From: an uncultured Clostridia bacterium
Lineage (GTDB): Bacteria > Bacillota > Clostridia > Christensenellales > UBA1242
Direction: 5' to 3'
DNA: 7,353 nt
NCBI GenBank assembly: GCA_944349915.1
Contig: CALVNU010000047.1
Span: 1-7,353, forward strand
The notes under the pieces were generated by a model, which did no database searches, was not told where the DNA came from, and worked only from the letters and a program-made list of their open reading frames with translations. Shown here in pieces: positions 5,736 through 7,353 of this stretch (position 1 is the first letter of the stretch; every line of letters starts with the position of its first letter). The position numbers were made by a program, and so were the translations under genes.

Positions 5736-5848
5736 TTTTAAAATTTTTATAAAACAAATCAATATGATTTTTACAAATATATAAACACATCGTGAAAATA
5801 TCAACCTTTAAAAATAAAAGTTAAATAAATGTTTAAAAAAGGAGTTTT
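5736..5848. other. AT-rich spacer between tsaD and the U32 gene
   Basis: No convincing terminator or promoter pair was found in these 113 bases. TATAAA-like words occur (5748-5753, 5780-5785) without a suitable -35. Read-through from tsaD is therefore possible. AAGGAG (5839-5844) precedes the next ATG by 4 nt. Confidence 0.5.
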
Positions 5849-7033
5849 ATGGAACTTTTAGCACCCGCTGGGAATTTTGATAAACTTGTAACCGCCGTCC
5901 ATTTTGGAGCAGATGCTGTATATTTTGCAGGAAAAACCTATGGACTGCGTGCATTTGCAGGCAATTTTGATAATAACGAAATAGAAAAAGCCATGACTTT
6001 TTTACATTCTTTGGGCAAAAAAGGCTATGTTACTTTAAATATTGTTGCAAATGATAGCGATTTTAAAAATATTGATGAATATTTAAATCTTCTTCTCAAG
6101 GCTAAGGTTGACGGTGTTATTGTAAGTGATACCGGCATGATTTATTATATACGCCAAAATTTTCCAAGTTTAAATGTGCATGTGTCAACACAAGCAAATG
6201 TTAACAACAGTTATTCTGCCAAGTTTTATGCCGACCTGGGCGTTACAAGAATTGTGCTGGCTAGAGAACTTAATCTTTCACAAATCAAAGAAATTGCAAA
6301 CGCTGTTGGCAACAGGGTAGAACTTGAGGCTTTTGTGCATGGCGCAATGTGTATTTCATATTCTGGCAGATGTTTGCTTTCAAATTATATGACAGGCAGA
6401 GATTCAAATCGTGGCGCTTGTGTACAGGCTTGCAGGTGGAACTATACAATTAGAGAGGTCAACAAAACGGAAGAATTTCCAATTGAAGAAGATGAAAGAG
6501 GAACATATATTTTAAACTCAAAAGACCTTTGCATGATTGCTCATTTAAAAGAACTGGAAGAGGCGGGAGTGACTTCTCTTAAAATTGAAGGAAGAATGAA
6601 ATCGGATTATTATGTTGCTTCTGTTGTAAACGCGTATAGGCGAGCGCTTGACAATAAAAATGATATCAAAACGCTTGAGTTGGAACTTGAAAAAACAAGC
6701 CACAGAAGATATACCACCGGATTTTATTTTAACAGTGATGACAAAGAATTTTTGCAAACTTCAATGCCAATCCAAACTGCCGAATTTACTGCCAAGGTGG
6801 TGGAAAAAAGTTGCAACGGATATGTTAAAGTTGAAATGAGAAATCGCTTTAAAAAGGGTGATGAACTTGAAATCTTGTCTCCCAATAGCAGTTTTTTGAA
6901 GAAAATTAAGGCGGAAAGCATTGTAAATAGCAAAGGGGAAGAAATTGATGACTGCAAACTTGTGCAAGAAGTGGTTACAATAAATTGCCAATATCCTGTT
7001 GAAGAGGGTGATATTTTAAGAAAAGCAAATTGA
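5849..7033 (+). CDS. U32 family protein, probable tRNA 5-hydroxyuridine factor TrhP
   Basis: Members of this family (B. subtilis YrrN/YrrO, E. coli YegQ) carry the peptidase U32 label, but in those species they work in prephenate-dependent hydroxylation of U34 in tRNA. The 394-residue protein starts MELLAPAGNF behind AAGGAG. It has the TIM-barrel-like N-terminal domain with STQANVNN (113-120), and the U32 signature EAFVHGAMCISYSGRC (160-175). Cysteines at 168, 175, 191 and 195 are candidates for the iron-sulfur ligands expected in TrhP. DLCMIAHLKEL and LKIEGRMKSDYYV follow. The last roughly 80 residues (FTAKVVEKSC onward) fit the small beta-barrel C-terminal domain of the longer YrrO/YegQ type. 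Only one paralogue is seen, without the B. subtilis neighbours yrrN or udk. RlhA-type rRNA hydroxylation or a true protease are alternatives. Family assignment is firm; the substrate is inferred. Confidence 0.9.
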   Translation: MELLAPAGNFDKLVTAVHFGADAVYFAGKTYGLRAFAGNFDNNEIEKAMTFLHSLGKKGYVTLNIVANDSDFKNIDEYLNLLLKAKVDGVIVSDTGMIYYIRQNFPSLNVHVSTQANVNNSYSAKFYADLGVTRIVLARELNLSQIKEIANAVGNRVELEAFVHGAMCISYSGRCLLSNYMTGRDSNRGACVQACRWNYTIREVNKTEEFPIEEDERGTYILNSKDLCMIAHLKELEEAGVTSLKIEGRMKSDYYVASVVNAYRRALDNKNDIKTLELELEKTSHRRYTTGFYFNSDDKEFLQTSMPIQTAEFTAKVVEKSCNGYVKVEMRNRFKKGDELEILSPNSSFLKKIKAESIVNSKGEEIDDCKLVQEVVTINCQYPVEEGDILRKAN

Positions 7034-7084
7034 TTATCTAGATTTTTAGCAAAATTGTCTTTAGTCAATTTAGCAATCAAAGTA

Positions 7085-7112
7085 TTTAAAATATCTTGCT
7101 TTTTAGTATAAT
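7085..7112 (+). promoter_or_regulatory. Probable promoter of the CAT-like gene
   Basis: A perfect TATAAT (7107-7112) has a weak TTTAAA (7085-7090) 16 nt upstream. The predicted start near 7119 would fall within or just before AAAGGAG (7119-7125), so the leader would be very short although it keeps a ribosome binding site. No terminator was seen after the U32 gene, so read-through may add to expression. Confidence 0.5.
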
Positions 7113-7130
7113 ATTTTAAAAGGAGTTATT

Positions 7131-7353
7131 ATGAAAGAAATTGATTTAAAAACATGGAAACGCAAGGATATTTTTCATTTATATTATCAATATGATATCC
7201 CGCAAATTTCACTTTGCACACCTTTAGATGTTTCAAGAGTGTATAAATTTGCCAAATCAAAAAATTTGTCTTTCTATTTTTGTTTGTGCCATGTTTTTTA
7301 CACCGCGCTTTTAAAATTTGAAGAATATATGATTCGCATGGTTAATGGCAAAA
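7131..7353 (+). CDS. Chloramphenicol acetyltransferase-like protein, 3'-truncated
   Basis: The first 74 residues of a CAT-family O-acetyltransferase are visible; the frame is open at the right edge. AAAGGAG (7119-7125) lies 5 nt before the ATG. The opening IDLKTWKRKDIF (residues 4-15) matches the family's usual VDxxxWxRKExF start. LDVSRVYKFAKSKNLSFYF, followed by CHVFYTALLKFEEYMIRMVNGK, fits the next helix and strand, where CatA has LDIT...KFYP and then NxxxEFRxxxxxG. The catalytic HHxxxDG motif lies near the C-terminus of CAT proteins and is outside the window, so activity cannot be judged. Many chromosomal CAT-like proteins in Firmicutes have no shown resistance role. The plain codon use and lack of mobile genes nearby suggest a resident gene. 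The family call is good; resistance is not claimed. Confidence 0.82.
   Translation, partial: MKEIDLKTWKRKDIFHLYYQYDIPQISLCTPLDVSRVYKFAKSKNLSFYFCLCHVFYTALLKFEEYMIRMVNGK

Noticed and set aside
7034..7084. AAATTG/CAATTT inverted repeat and repeated TTAGCAA words after the U32 gene as a terminator
   Set aside because: The stem is short and has no following T-run; I could not support a terminator here.

Overview
This window is AT-rich bacterial chromosomal DNA, most consistent with an uncultured or little-studied low-GC Firmicute, probably of the class Clostridia. The evidence is strong AGGAG-type ribosome binding sites on several genes, a FakA-type fatty acid kinase, a small Clostridia-like beta-rich protein with no known function, and protein sequences that look firmicute throughout. 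TGA is an ordinary stop: it ends tsaD and the U32 gene, and release factor 2 (which reads UGA) is present with its autoregulatory frameshift. This excludes the Mycoplasma-type code. No phage, transposase, CRISPR, tRNA or rRNA was seen.

Layout: (1) 1-1133, the 3' part of fakA, entering from the left. (2) 1134-1571, a 438-base gap holding two copies of the same 24-bp hairpin around a structured segment of about 166 nt; the second copy has a T-run and looks like a terminator. (3) 1572-2345, tlyA, an rRNA 2'-O-methyltransferase, with no ribosome binding site. (4) 2346-2582, A-rich spacer ending in a bidirectional terminator. (5) 2583-3245 on the minus strand, a 220-residue protein of unknown function, convergent with tlyA. 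(6) 3246-3459, a divergent promoter region. (7) 3460-4567, prfB, split by the classical +1 programmed frameshift at CTT-TGA-C and closed by a terminator that overlaps its stop codon. (8) 4677-5735, tsaD, with a good promoter so close to the ATG that the mRNA is probably leaderless. (9) 5849-7033, a U32-family protein, probably the tRNA hydroxylation factor TrhP. (10) 7131 to the right edge, the first 74 codons of a chloramphenicol acetyltransferase-like protein.

Four of the genes (tlyA, prfB, tsaD, U32/trhP-like) act in translation: rRNA methylation, termination, tRNA t6A37 synthesis and probably tRNA U34 hydroxylation. They are not one operon: recognisable promoters, terminators and strand changes separate most of them, so the clustering may only reflect a housekeeping region.

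The most notable signals are the prfB frameshift site, the duplicated hairpin with its structured insert after fakA, the matching leaderless architecture of tlyA and tsaD (including a shared upstream block of about 18-20 nt), and the unassigned minus-strand protein. I found no clear new multi-gene system.
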